Shown here in pieces: positions 12,965 to 23,860 of a stretch of 64,000 nucleotides of DNA. Origin of the DNA: Parasponia andersonii (taxonomy: Eukaryota; Streptophyta; Magnoliopsida; Rosales; Cannabaceae); contig JXTB01000006.1 in NCBI GenBank assembly GCA_002914805.1, forward strand, positions 2,489 to 66,488, written 5' to 3'. Within the stretch, counting starts at the first letter, position 1. Each line of letters starts with the position of its first letter. A program made the translations under genes and the position numbers. The notes below the pieces were generated by a model. The model saw nothing but the letters and a program-made list of their open reading frames with translations. It was not told the DNA's origin and did not search any database.

Positions 12965-13365
12965 TTCTAAACTCTATTTTTTTTTTATTTTTTTACTCTC
13001 TTATTTTTTTTAAAATCTGAATATTGTAAAATATATTAAAAAAAACATTAAATGCATTTTTTTGTAAAAAAAGGTTTGAAACCATAAATGCAAATCAGAA
13101 AGATCATCAAAATCATTATAAAGACAAACAAAATCTAAAAGAAATAATAAATATCAAACAGAAACAATTGAAATATTTTTTTTACTATTTTACTTTTTCT
13201 TTTTTTTTTTCAATCTAAATAATAGCAAAATATCGGAAGAACATTAAATGTATTCCTATAAACAGGTCTAAAACTATAAATACAAATTGGACAGATTATC
13301 AAAAAAAGCTTTATTAATATCAAAAAATCTAAAGGAAATGACAATTATTAAACATAAAAAAAATT
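12965..13365. repeat. Degenerate direct duplication of about 210 bp
   Basis: Two adjacent units share a T-rich start, then 'aacattaaatg.att', 'ggt.t.aaac.ataaat.caaat', 'aaatctaaa.gaaat' and an A-rich end. Unit 1 covers about 12965-13175 and unit 2 about 13180-13365. They are clearly diverged. Confidence 0.5.
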
Positions 13366-13969
13366 CAAAAACTAACAAATTATTTCGAGAATAATCAAAG
13401 TAATATTCTAGAAATTTCTACAAAAAAAAAATAGAATAAACAGAACCGATTAATAAATATTAGAGAAAAATGAAGGAAAAAAAGAACAAATTGTTCATAG
13501 AATGATCTAATTAATATTCTAAGAATTTTAATTATCAGAAAAAAGGAAAAAATATGACCTAATCATATATGAAAAAAGATAAAACCCAAAATAAGTAATC
13601 ATCCAAAAAACAACAAAAATAACACAAAAAAAATATCAAAGAAGGAAGTTCCAGAGCAAAAAAATACTAGACAAAGAGAGAAAATCACCACATAACAAAG
13701 TAAAACTCAGATCCGTCTAGTCAATTCGAAGCCAACGAAAAAACCATGGAAAAACAAAGAGTTAAAAAATAGTAAAGAACAGGAACAAAAAGCAATAAAC
13801 ACCATATAACACAAAAGAAGCATCAAGTAAAAAATAAAACAACAGAAGCCGAACGCTGTGAGAGAATAAATCGAGGAGAGAGAAACACAAAGCAACAATC
13901 TGCATCAAGAGAAACAAAAAACCCTAGAATAGAAGGAGGAAAGAGAGAGAGAAGCATCGAGAAGGCAAA

Positions 13970-14460
13970 TGGGCAACAATGACCCTATTAGACAGAATAA
14001 ACAAAGAAGTTCGAAACAACCAAAAAACTGAAACAAATGGCTGAAGCCAAACACGAACAAAGGGCTATTTTAGTAAAAACAAAACCCAGCCAAATTGAAA
14101 AGACTAAAAAACTCCGTCCATATATTAAGCATAGTGAGAGATTTGGAGACAAAAAAGTAATCATATATTAAAAATACACAAACCGGTGCATCTACACCTA
14201 ACCCATTTAAATTTGCCAAAAACTCCCCAAAACAACTGCTTCCATTAACACTTTTAAGGGCTAAACCGTCAAAGTACTATAGGAAAATATTTTTTTTTTA
14301 AAAAAAAGCCAGAGACATTAAATTTACCATATAACCCCCAGCACACAATAATACTCCTCAACACTTCAAAGGCTAAACTGTCAAAACACAACATGAAAAA
14401 TTAAAGGAAAAAAAAAGCAACGAAACAAGCTTTTGAAAGAAAGAACAATGTTCTTTTTAC
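13970..14460. repeat. Copy 2 of the dispersed 430-bp repeat
   Basis: Direct partner of 11210-11640, sharing the landmarks listed there. Its inner part is somewhat longer, because the motif 'aacactt...ggctaaac.gtcaaa' occurs twice (near 14249 and 14360). Confidence 0.6.
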
Positions 14461-14910
14461 AGTAAATTTTCCTTAACTTTAGTATATATAATAATGTTAT
14501 TTTTCCTGTCTATTAAATTTTACCAGAAAACAAACAACAGAAGGCAAAGTAACCTCAAATTAGGAAGGGGCGGCTCGACTCGTCTGTAGTATTCTGTTGA
14601 AAAACCAAACTAGAAATGGCCTTATTAGATAAAAAAGCACATATGCCCTTTTCTCAAAAACGACATGGCCTGATTATAAATCAAACAAATTACGACATAA
14701 CTAAGAGTCCATTGCACGTAACGTCAAACGACACTAACTTAAAAGAGAGAAAGAAAACGATACTTCTATATGTTAAACGACGAGCTTGAAATGCAAAATA
14801 TTAAAATACTCAGAAACGTATAAAGTTCCAAAATAGAAATGTTTTACCGAATTTTGTAAAAGTTACAAAATTCAAAATTTCAGAAATAGAGTGATACTAG
14901 AGACACAAAA

Positions 14911-15040
14911 TATACACATTAAACATACACGCAATAATGTGTCTTAATTTTAACCACCCATCACTTTTGAAATAGGGTTTCACCATGTATGTAAGTAGTT
15001 CAAAACACATCACATTATTACACGTATGTTTTATGTATAT
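14911..15040. repeat. Short foldback element (MITE-like)
   Basis: Inverted arms at 14911-14941 and 15011-15040. The left arm 'cattaaacatacacgcaata' pairs with the right arm 'tattacacgtatgttttatg' with few mismatches. The loop is about 70 bp. The right arm abuts the Tat element within a few bases. No target duplication was identified. Confidence 0.5.
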
Positions 15041-15042
15041 AT

Positions 15043-15852
15043 TATTGGAGCGGTTTTTCACCAGCTGTCCACGTGTCTCTGAACTGCTGATGTTGTATCC
15101 TCCAACTGTCTACGTGTCCTTGCTATCCCAAAGAGCTTTTGACTTCAGGCAGGATCGGAGAGGCGGGGGAGGCCACCTGCAAAGAATTTCCGATACTTAA
15201 GTCAGTTGTTTTTCTTTGATTTAGGGCAATAAATATTTAGTTTTTCTTTGTATAAGTATATCTCTTAAAATTTCTTTTTGTATGCGTACATGCCTCTCTT
15301 TTAGGGACGCATGACTCATATATATAGTCCTGAAATTGTGAACCTCATGGTTCTCAATCCCAGGACCGAGTACCTTTTTTCATAAGGACTTACTCCAGAG
15401 ATCACAGGCCGAGATTACCGTGATTCTCCCTGTATCGTCGTAGCCTAATTTCTGCCGTCCCCTATGGCTCGAGTCTGTCAGGGGCGAGATTTTGATAAAC
15501 CGCCGTTCTGTCAGGACGGTTTGTCCCATGTGCACACCTACTCAGGATCGCATTAAATGCTCTGTCTGGGTCTGGAGCTGTGAGTTACTTCCCATTGTAC
15601 TCTGGTGGAAGACCCTTGGGGCTCCCGACCCTCATCTGTCGAGGTAAGAATCAGACAGGGCCGAGTCCATCCAGGGTTTGGGATGGGCTCGGCCCTAGCC
15701 TCGGACAGCCCATGGGCCTATGTGGTACCACGTGCGACTCACGTGGCCTTTAATTAGTCACTCTGGACACGTGTCGGACGGTGTGCCCCGTTTATGACCT
15801 GTTCTACCACTTAATCGTCCACGTGGAGTATGATTTAGGAACGGATCCCACA
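15043..15852 (-). repeat. 3' LTR of the Tat element
   Basis: Pairs end to end with 27132-27941, same length (810 bp). On the plus strand its outer end reads TATTGGAGC, against TGTTGGAGC in the partner. Its inner end is GGATCCCACA, i.e. TGTGGGATCC in element direction. A purine-rich tract in element direction (15853-15875) is the expected polypurine tract. Confidence 0.9.
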
Positions 15853-16063
15853 ATTGCCCCTATTTCCCTATTTGATGGATTCATATCCATCAAGTGGGGA
15901 AATCTTTTCTCTGTTCCTTCAATTTGAGGGATACACGTGGCTCCCCAATTGCTGATGCGGAAGCACGCCATCCCATGTCACAATTTTTTCAAATTTTGAA
16001 ATTCTGATGCTTCAGTCTTCCTTGCTCTGCCCTTCTCCAGGAAAAACTCTTCGGCTCCTCCTC

Positions 16064-16070
16064 TATAAAA
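16064..16070 (+). promoter_or_regulatory. TATA box of the Tat antisense ORF (candidate)
   Basis: TATAAAA in a CT-rich, moderately GC-rich stretch, about 125 nt upstream of the plus-strand ATG at 16195. It faces away from the adjacent 3' LTR and would drive transcription antisense to gag-pol. Confidence 0.5.
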
Positions 16071-16194
16071 GCCGCATTTACGCTCATTTCTTACTTTACC
16101 AAAATCTCCAAGTATTTTAGCTTTCTCAAATCTTAGGGTTTCCGCATCTCCTTTTTCCTAGAACCTTCTGTCTTCTTCGATCACATCTAACACG

Positions 16195-19100
16195 ATGGCC
16201 CTAGAACTGAGTCAGAAACTCCGCCCCGTCGCGGATTCCGAATTAGGATCGTTGAGGAGGCAGCTCTACTTCCCCGGTGGAGTCACTTTAGAGAGGGTCG
16301 ATGGCCCAACGGACTGGTACCTTTACCCCTCTGCTCCGGAAGACTCCATTGTTCTGGGGAGGCGGCATCTGGAGTGGTTGCAGTTTCCTCTCCCTCCTTT
16401 GGTCCATCGGTTCTTTAGCCTCACGGGGATTCATCCGATGCAGCTCAACGCTAATGGAATCATGATCTTGATGGGGCTTTCCGCCCTGTCAGTCCTCTAT
16501 AACATACATATAGACATGGAGGTGGTCTTTTATGCCTACAAGCTCACCCTCATCCCCAAAAAGAGCTCCTACCCTACTTTATACCTTCAACCACTCCTGG
16601 GACGCCATATTTTCTGGGTCTTGCCGAGGTCGGACAAGCAATGGGACTCCCACTCTAGGCTGTATGCTGTTGGTGGGGCGTGGTGCTCTCCTTGGGTGAA
16701 TGAGGAGTACTTCCAAGTTCCTTCATTTTTTCTTCAGAGTAAGTACTAGGTCGTGATTTTTGGGTCTGTGTTTACCTTGTCTATTATTGCTCACGATATT
16801 TTTCCTTGTGCAGCCTCTGTGGAAGAAAGCAGATTTAAGCCGCAATTGTTAGCAGGGAGGCTCAACGAGCTGGAAGGGATCGTCATCTTTGGGTCCCCTG
16901 GGGATTGCCGACACATCCAGGCCACCCTGAACCCTCAGGTGATGAATATGATACCTAGGATGATCTCATACCTTCCCTTCCCACTGGATACCTAGGTCAT
17001 CATAAAGCACCTGCGGAGCCAGCTCAATGCCCTGGCTCTGAACCGGTTCCGTCGTGATGAGCAGAGTCGCATCGCCATGGTGGGTCGTCAGGTTACGGCG
17101 TCGAGCCAGTTGGCGGGTCCCTGTGACCTGGTGGCGCTGACTAGCCACAAGCTCGAAGAAGCCGTAAGGCTCGTGGCCGAGGAGTGCGTCAGGCTACGTA
17201 GAGAGGAATCCGCCGCCCCCAAGAGAGTTAAAGGTGAGTTCATTTTCGCATTCTGGAGCTCCGTCGATCAAGTTATAGCTGTGTTCTAACTACGTTGCTT
17301 GCTCTTTATAGGTTCTGATGTAGGCCCTTCAGCAGACCCCTCTCCAGTCAAGGGAAGTGCCGCTGCGCACAAGGCTCGATCTAAGGTATCCGCTGGTCGG
17401 CGCCTTGTGGTGTCTTCAGAGGACGAGGCACCTGCGGTCCCCTCCTCCGGTGCTAGCGGACCTCCGACTCGGGAGACGACGGCCATAAAAGTCGTTTATG
17501 GCAAGGGAGCACCTTCAAGCCTACCTGGGGAATCCATCACTCTGACCTCTTCCTCCCCACAGGGTCCAGTGCTGCTTACCCCCATGGGGAGATCGCTGAG
17601 CTCAGTGGGAGGGCTCCGAGGTTGAAATCTCGGCTGTCTTCCCCTCATTTGGTCTCAATAAAGCGGCGTCATGAGGCCGACTCATCCAAAGAGAAGGAGG
17701 GCCCGATAGGGAAGAGGAGCAGAATTACCCCCTCTTTCGATAGTGATGACGATGGGGCCACGCTGACCCTCATAGGAGGAGAAGGTCTGCGCACGGTGGC
17801 CCGTCAGGGGGAACTGGTCAAGACAAGACTGAAAAATCACATTCAGGCAGGGCTTTAATGGGGGCGGCAACCGAAACTGCAGATGCAGCAGTAGTCGCTG
17901 TGGCATCTTCTGCTAAGAATGCGCCGCCCCCATCTGTCGCCGAAGGCGTGCTTGGCGACTCCCAGCTTTCTACCGTCTCCACCACCACTACTTCGGGAGC
18001 GTCGAAAAGAGCTACGGGAGCATGTCCAGTGGGAGGAGAGGGTGTCATCGCGGTTGGCAGGGTGGAGTCACATTCCTCAGACGCGGACAACGCCCAAGAA
18101 GAGGGTCCAGCTACGGAGCCCGAGCTGGAGGTGCTCTCCTTGGAGAATGTCGAGTTCATTGCTGGCCGTAATATTGCGCAGATTTGGCTCGTCTGGCTGC
18201 CACCTCTTTTTTTTTTTTTGGCATCCTTGCTAAACACTGACTTCCTTTTTGTGTATCTTGCAGCTAGCCACCGTCCAGTCCTTCTATTCTTCTCGCATCA
18301 GGGAGCTGACCGGGGAGTTGAACTCCCATTCTGCGTTGGCCGAGCAGAGCGAGCCTGCCCTTGCCAAGTTGAGGGCTGACTTTGACTTGTATCGGAGCCT
18401 GGATGAGGCTAGGGTCGGCAGCATAGTGGCTCATGCTCTAAGTGTCAAGAGGGTCAGGTGCGAGGAGCTGGCTGCAAAGTTGGCTGAGGTGGAGGCCGGC
18501 AAGCTCGCTCAATCCGAGGCCGCCAGGTTGGCCCAAGACGAGATCAGGGTTAAGGAGCAAGACTTGCAGAATGCAGGGGTGGAGATGGGGCTGGCCTTCA
18601 TCGCTCGCGATAGGGCCATCGATGATGCCAAAGAGGCAAGGAAGGCCGAGGCGAAAGCTAATCTGGAGGCCCATTCCCTTCAGCACAGACTCGACTGGTC
18701 AAATGAGGTAAACCGACATCTTTGCTTGGATCATAAAAATTTGATAGGGGCTCATACGGAGCTGTCTTGCAAGCACGACGAAGATCTCATCGATATTAAT
18801 ACTCTTTTGGTCGACTTGTCGCAGCGGCAAGTGGAGCTGAGGCTGGCGGCACTGAGGGATAGACTGGCAGACGCGGAGAAACTAAAGACGAGGTACTAGA
18901 GGTAGGTGGATGTCCTTTCTGTAGAGAGCTACAGGTCTGGCTGGGAAAACAGGGAGTTCGAAGGCCATGCAGAGGTGGTAATGCTAGACCAGTTCGATGA
19001 GCAGAAAGGTATTGAGAGGGACCATTATTCTATCAAGCACTACATGCAGCAGCTAGAGGATGAGATCAACATTGTGTACCCTGCTGATGTGCTGAAGATA

Positions 19101-19200
19101 CTCAACGAAGAAAATGATGGGCCCTCTGCATCTGCCTCTGTTGCCAAGGAGATTGTCCTCGCTTTTGGTCCGCTAGAGTAAGCCTCGGAGGTTCCTTGCG
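16195..19200 (+). mobile_element. Antisense extra ORF (aORF) of the Tat element, PF04195-like
   Basis: Plus-strand coding-like region inside a minus-strand retrotransposon, much richer in GC than host flanks. The first open segment (16195-16749) contains LPPLVHRFFSLTGIHPMQLN followed by NGIMILMGLSALSVLY, the pattern of the 'putative gypsy-type transposon' domain. The middle (17299-18237) is rich in Ser, Pro, Ala and acidic residues. The segment at 18249-18899 is a long Ala/Glu/Arg/Leu coiled coil. Coding segments are separated by short stretches with intron-like signals, as reported for this family. Related proteins are often annotated as plant host proteins, but the position between LTR and pol assigns it to the element. 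Function unknown. Broken or not, it is treated here as part of the fossil. Confidence 0.72.
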
Positions 19201-20044
19201 GTCAGCCTGATCTTGGGGCCTCAATTGGTGATGGGTCTGGCGTGGTCGTTTGGTCCAGTGATGACTCTGACCCTGGCACGCCGCCCTCTGCCAGAGTTGG
19301 ACCAAGTGCCGAAACTGGCCACGCTCCCCTGGCTAGAGGTAATTAGGGCCTTTTGCTCTGTGTATTTGTAAAGTAGATGCTCGTTGTAACCATTCGTTTA
19401 AATAATAGAAACTGTGCTGTTTTTCCAATTTATTCCATTCTCTTACTCCTTTCATTGACCACATTTAGTGTTAGGGTCAGATATCGTATATGATGTCATT
19501 CCTTTGTCAGCAGCACGGCTGGTGTTTGGGTTTGACTCGGTTGTATATAGTTTTGAGTTCTTAGTGAATTCTCCTCGTACTTTGATCGACAAGATTAACT
19601 TTGGAGACCGGGATATGAGTTTTGGCCCATCCGGTTTTGAGGATGTATAACCTCTGTTATGACTTGTCTTGGCAGAATTCGACCCACGCGTGTGGCTGGA
19701 CTTCTCTGACTCCAAATGGGAACGCGCCAGGAACCAGCTCTAGGGGTTGGTCGACCACTGTTTGGACCTGTCGCTGCAGAGGAGAAGGCCTGGGCTCGGC
19801 TCTCATCGGGAGCGAACAGGGTGCTACCACTCTGATGTGTCTCTGCAAGTCCGTCCAAGACCTGCCTCTTATAAGTAGAGCTTCCGGATGTGCGTCCTTG
19901 TCGACCATGTGCTTTGTACTTTTAGGAAATAATAAATGGAGTTTGATTTTAACTTCTGTCTTCATGCCTAGTCTTGTACTGGACTACTTCCAACGGGTAG
20001 GCTCTAACTTCGTTCATTCCCAGTTTACGCGTAATTAAACTGCT

Positions 20045-20480
20045 CTCTCAGTAGGGTCTGCTTCCAATGGGTAGACCCTGACCCCGCTTTCCTTTGTCTC
20101 ACACGCGGCTAAAACGCTCTCTGGGAAGGTTCTGCTTTCAACAGGTAGACAGACCCTGACCCCGCTTTCCTTAATCTCACATGCGGCTAAAACGTTCTCT
20201 GGAGAGGGTCTGCTTCCAACGAGTAGACCTTATCCCTACTTTCATTTAGCCTTTCGTATAGCTAAGGCGCTCCTTAGGGAGGGTCTACTTCCAATAGGTG
20301 GACCCTGACCCTGCTTTCCTTTAGCTTTTCGTATAGCTAAGATGCTTCTTAGGGAGGGTCTACTTCCAACGGGTAGACCCTGTCCTTGCTTTCCTTTAGC
20401 TTTTTGTATAACTAAGATGCTCCTTAGGGAGGGTCTACTTCCAATGGGTAGACCTTGTCCCTGCTTTCCTTTGAGGGCAG
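20045..20480. repeat. Tandem array A in Tat 3' region, about 75-bp units
   Basis: Six head-to-tail units of about 73-79 bp. Each contains 'gggtct.cttccaa.gggtag' then 'accctg.cc..ctttcctt' and 'gctaa.acgct'. It lies between the antisense ORF and the integrase end. Tandem arrays in this position are known in Tat-lineage elements and can seed satellite DNA. Confidence 0.8.
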
Positions 20481-20544
20481 GTCATAAGCTTTCGCTGCTC
20501 GACTCTTTCTTCTTTGTACGTTTTCTCGGGCCATCTGCAATCCT

Positions 20545-21110
20545 TTTATTGCACGATGTGATTCCCATAGTACGATCGTTTTCGAGGTCTGCTGGCAAGT
20601 TTTTGGTTGCGCAGCTTTTCCCTCTACGTACGTTTTCTTGGGCCATCGACTAGCATTTTAGTGCACGATGTGATTCTCATAGTACGATCGTTTTTGAGGT
20701 CTGCTGGCAAGTTTTTGGTTGCGCAGCTCTTTCCTCTTCGTATGTTTTCTTGGATCGTCGGCAAGCGATGTGATCCCCGCAGTACGATCATTTTTGAGGT
20801 CTACTGGCAAGTTTTTGGTTGCGCAGCTCTTTCCTCTTCGTATGTTTTTTTGAGTCGTCGGCAAGCGATGTGATCCCTGCAATACGATCATTTTTGAGTT
20901 CTGTTGGTAAGTTTTTTGGTTGCGCAGCTTTTTCCTCTTCGTACATTTTCTTGGGTCGTCGACAAGCGACGTGATCCCCATAGTACGATCGTTTTCGAGG
21001 TCTGCTGGCAAGTTTTTGGTTGCGAAGCTCTTTCCTCTTTGTACATTTTCTCGGGTCATCGACAAGCAACGTGATCCCCATAGTACGATCGTTCTTGATT
21101 GCATAAATAG
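20545..21110. repeat. Tandem array B in Tat 3' region, about 101-113-bp units
   Basis: Between five and six units. Each carries 'gtgatcccc.tagtacgatc', 'tctgctggcaagtttttggt', 'ttgcgcagctctttcctctt' and 'ttttcttggg.c.tcg.caa'. A partial unit recurs at 21299-21385. It is a different repeat family from array A, though directly next to it. Confidence 0.85.
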
Positions 21111-21550
21111 TACGTGGGGTCTGCCACTGTGGGCAGACCCCTTTTCTATAGCAATCCAAAAGATAAATCCATGCAACAAAAAGGGAACTTGACCTGTTTT
21201 GGATTTAAACTCTTCGATAATATAGGCATTCACATGGGTCTTACATCATATGCATGTGTCTCACATGTGAATAGTACGTGGGATCTGCCACTATGGGNAA
21301 GTTTTCGGTTGCGCAGCTCTTTCCTCTTCGTATGTTTTCTTGGGTCATCGGTAAGCGACGTGATCCCTGCAGTATGATTCTTGATTGTGCGAATAGTGCC
21401 TGGGGTCTGCCACTATGGGCAGACCCCTTTTCCATAGCAACCCAAAGGATAAATCCGTGTGGCAGAAAACTTGACCTGTTTTGGAGTTAAGCTTTTTAAT
21501 AAAATAAGCATTTACATGGGTCTTACAACATTTACAAGTGTCTCACACGT
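21091..21550. repeat. Direct duplication of about 170 bp after array B, with one N
   Basis: 21091-21270 and 21385-21550 share a hairpin sequence, then 'ccccttttc.atagcaa.cc', 'cttgacctgttttgga', 'catgggtcttaca' and 'gtgtctcac..gtga'. A single N at 21298 sits at the join between a copy and the partial array B unit. The copy number here may therefore be wrong in the assembly. Confidence 0.65.
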
Positions 21551-21559
21551 GATACTTTT

Positions 21560-22600
21560 TCAAGTGTTGAACGTTCCACGTGTTCGGTAGGCTTTTCCCA
21601 GTCTTGAATTCTTTCAGGACATACGCGCCATTGTCAAGTGCTTTGATCACCTCATAGGGTCCAAGCTAATTGGAGTCTAGCTTCAAAGAATTCCCTGTGC
21701 TGACCTTCAAGACCCAATCCCAAGTGTTAAATCGACGAGTGCTAACCTTTTTTGCGTAGTAGGACCTGGCTTGCTAGTGGTATGAGGCCGAGTGGACCAG
21801 GGCCATGTTTCTTGTTTCTTTTTAGGAGGTCTGTGCTGTGGCTTAGCTGCTACTCGTTTAGTGGGGCATCCTTTACCACTTCGGAGCGAAGGGTCGGGAG
21901 GCCAATCTCGGTCGGGATCATAGCCTCCGACCCGTAAACCATGGCGAATGGCATTCTTTCTGCCGACCTCCGCTCTGTGGTTCGATGGGCCCACACAACG
22001 GCTGGTAGCTCTTCTAACCACCTGCCTTTAGCCTCCTACAAGTTCTTTTTGATATTGCTAAAAATGGCCTTGTTCGTAGCCTCTGCTTGGCCGTTTCTAT
22101 GAGGGTAGTTCACGGATGAGAAACTGACTCTTATATCATACAGCTCACATAGTTCCTTGAGCTTAGCACTCTGGAACTATGTGCCATGATCAGCGTGTAT
22201 CTCTTTCAAAATCCCGTATCGACAGATTATATTTTTCCAAATGAAGTTAATCGTGTCTGCCTTACTAATGGTCGCGTAGGCTTCAGCTTCTACCTATTTA
22301 GTGAAATAATCTGTGGCCAGCAAAACATACCTTCTTCCCCTTGGACTTCTGGGGAGTTCTCCGATAATGTCCAGGCCCCATTTGGCAAATGGCCAAGGAG
22401 TTATGTTCGAATAGAGTTCCTCCACGGTTGGCATTTCATAGGGGTGAACCTCTGGCACTTATCACATTTCTGGACAAATCGGGCCACCTCGGTCATCATG
22501 TATGGCCAGAAGTATCCAGCCGTCAAAGCCTTGTGGGCGAGGCTACGTCCGCCAGAGTGGTTGCCGCATACTCTCTCGTGGATTTCCTCCATTAGTTTCT
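21560..22600 (-). mobile_element. Tat element integrase region
   Basis: The zinc-binding HHCC part is clear at 22592-22401: HERVCGNHSGG, GYFWPYM and CDKCQRF give the His-His-Cys-Cys pattern. Core-domain remnants continue to about 21560 and include residues like VWAHRTT. Broken. Confidence 0.75.
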
Positions 22601-22712
22601 ATGCTTCGACGGGACCTACACACTGCAGCATCGGTCCTATTGTCGATCTCCTATACAGTCGCTCCCCCACCATCGAGTATCTGGCAGCCTTTAGTATGAT
22701 CAACCTCACTTC

Positions 22713-23162
22713 TCAGGGGTCTGCGGGCAGGTTTCCCAGCGCCAAATTCTGGGTGATGGGTTTCATCCGCCCCTCGTCTACGGAGCCGGTTGCAAATACA
22801 TGTCGTGCGGGGTTCTCCGAAGGGTCTTTCATACTCTTGCCCTCTAAGAGAATCTCTGCATGTCCGGTCATTCCCCTGATCAACGCGTTCTTAGCTAGCT
22901 CATCGGCCTTCTGGTTCATCTCCCTGGGAATCTGTTCGATATTGAAACCACTAAGGCGGGCTTTCTCCCCTATTGCCTTGGAGAAGTACCTGTGTAATCT
23001 CGGTTCTTTTACTTCGAAGTCTCTCATGACCTGACCTGCGATCAACTGCGAGTTGGTCTTTGCTGCGATGCTCTCCACTCCGAAGTGCAGAGCCAGTTCA
23101 AGGCCTTGCAGCAGTGCCTCGTACTCTACCTCGTTGTTCGTTGCCTGGAAACCGAGCCTCAA
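22713..23162 (-). mobile_element. Tat element second (archaeal-type) RNase H
   Basis: ATNNEVEYEALLQGLELAL, followed by NSQLIAGQVMRDFEVKEPRL, is the RVT_3/archaeal-type RNase H pattern found next to the ordinary gypsy RNase H in Tat elements. It is the strongest single mark of the lineage. The expected start, a YTDGSTNASGSG-like motif, lies just upstream (about 23240-23193). Confidence 0.8.
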
Positions 23163-23192
23163 AGCTTTCTCTACTCTGAGTCCTGTTGGGGT

Positions 23193-23822
23193 CTACAGGA
23201 CTATCCCGATACCTGACCCTGAGGCATTCGTGGATCCGTCAGTATAGAGGATCCAGGCTGAAGAGGGACGAGGCTGAGACGTCTGGAGTGGGTCGTGCAG
23301 CTCGCCGAAGGATTTGATTTCTACCAGGAAATCCGCCATGACTTGCCCTTTCTTCGCCACTCGAGGCCTATACTCGACGTCGTATATTCTCAGTTCGATG
23401 GCCCACTTGGTCAGTTGTCCCGATAGGTCCGGCTTGGCCAAGATTTGCCGGATGGGGAAATCCGTATACACAGTGACCAAGTGTGCCTCAAAGTATTGCC
23501 TGAGTCTTTTTTTAGCGTTAACCAAAGCGAGGACCAGTTTCTCTGCCATACTATATTGTGTCTCGGCGTCCAGGAGCATGCGGCTTGTATAGAACACCGG
23601 TTTCTGCTTACTATCTTCCTCGACAAATAGTACGGCACTGATCGCTACTTCGGACATTGCTAAATAAGCGTATAGGCGCTTCCCTTCTGCTGGGAAAGCC
23701 AGGATAGGTGGATGACTTAAGTATAGCTTGAGATCCGTCAGTGCCTTGTCCTGCTTCTCCCCCCAGGCGATAGTGGAGGTTCTCTTTAAGCCCTGGAAGA
23801 AAGGCTTACATTGGTCAGACAT
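23193..23822 (-). mobile_element. Tat element RT tail and gypsy RNase H
   Basis: Contains LKLYLSHPPILAFPAEGKRL, then KPVFYTSRMLLDAETQYSMA, then TDFPIRQILAKPDLSGQLTK and KWAIELRIYDVEYRPR, the order of the gypsy RNase H connection. It runs into the second RNase H. Confidence 0.82.
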
Positions 23823-23860
23823 CTTGGAGACGAACCGGCTGAGAGCGGCTGTCTTTCCAG

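Noticed and set aside
16195-18899. Plus-strand GC-rich genes as ordinary host genes
   Set aside because: They lie between the LTRs of one Tat element, next to its 3' LTR, where this lineage carries an antisense ORF.
20045-21110. CRISPR-like array
   Set aside because: Units are contiguous tandem repeats without unique spacers, inside a plant retrotransposon.
20342-21490. Open frames on both strands across the tandem arrays
   Set aside because: Repeat units without stops in several frames create them. The translations repeat with the unit and match no protein.
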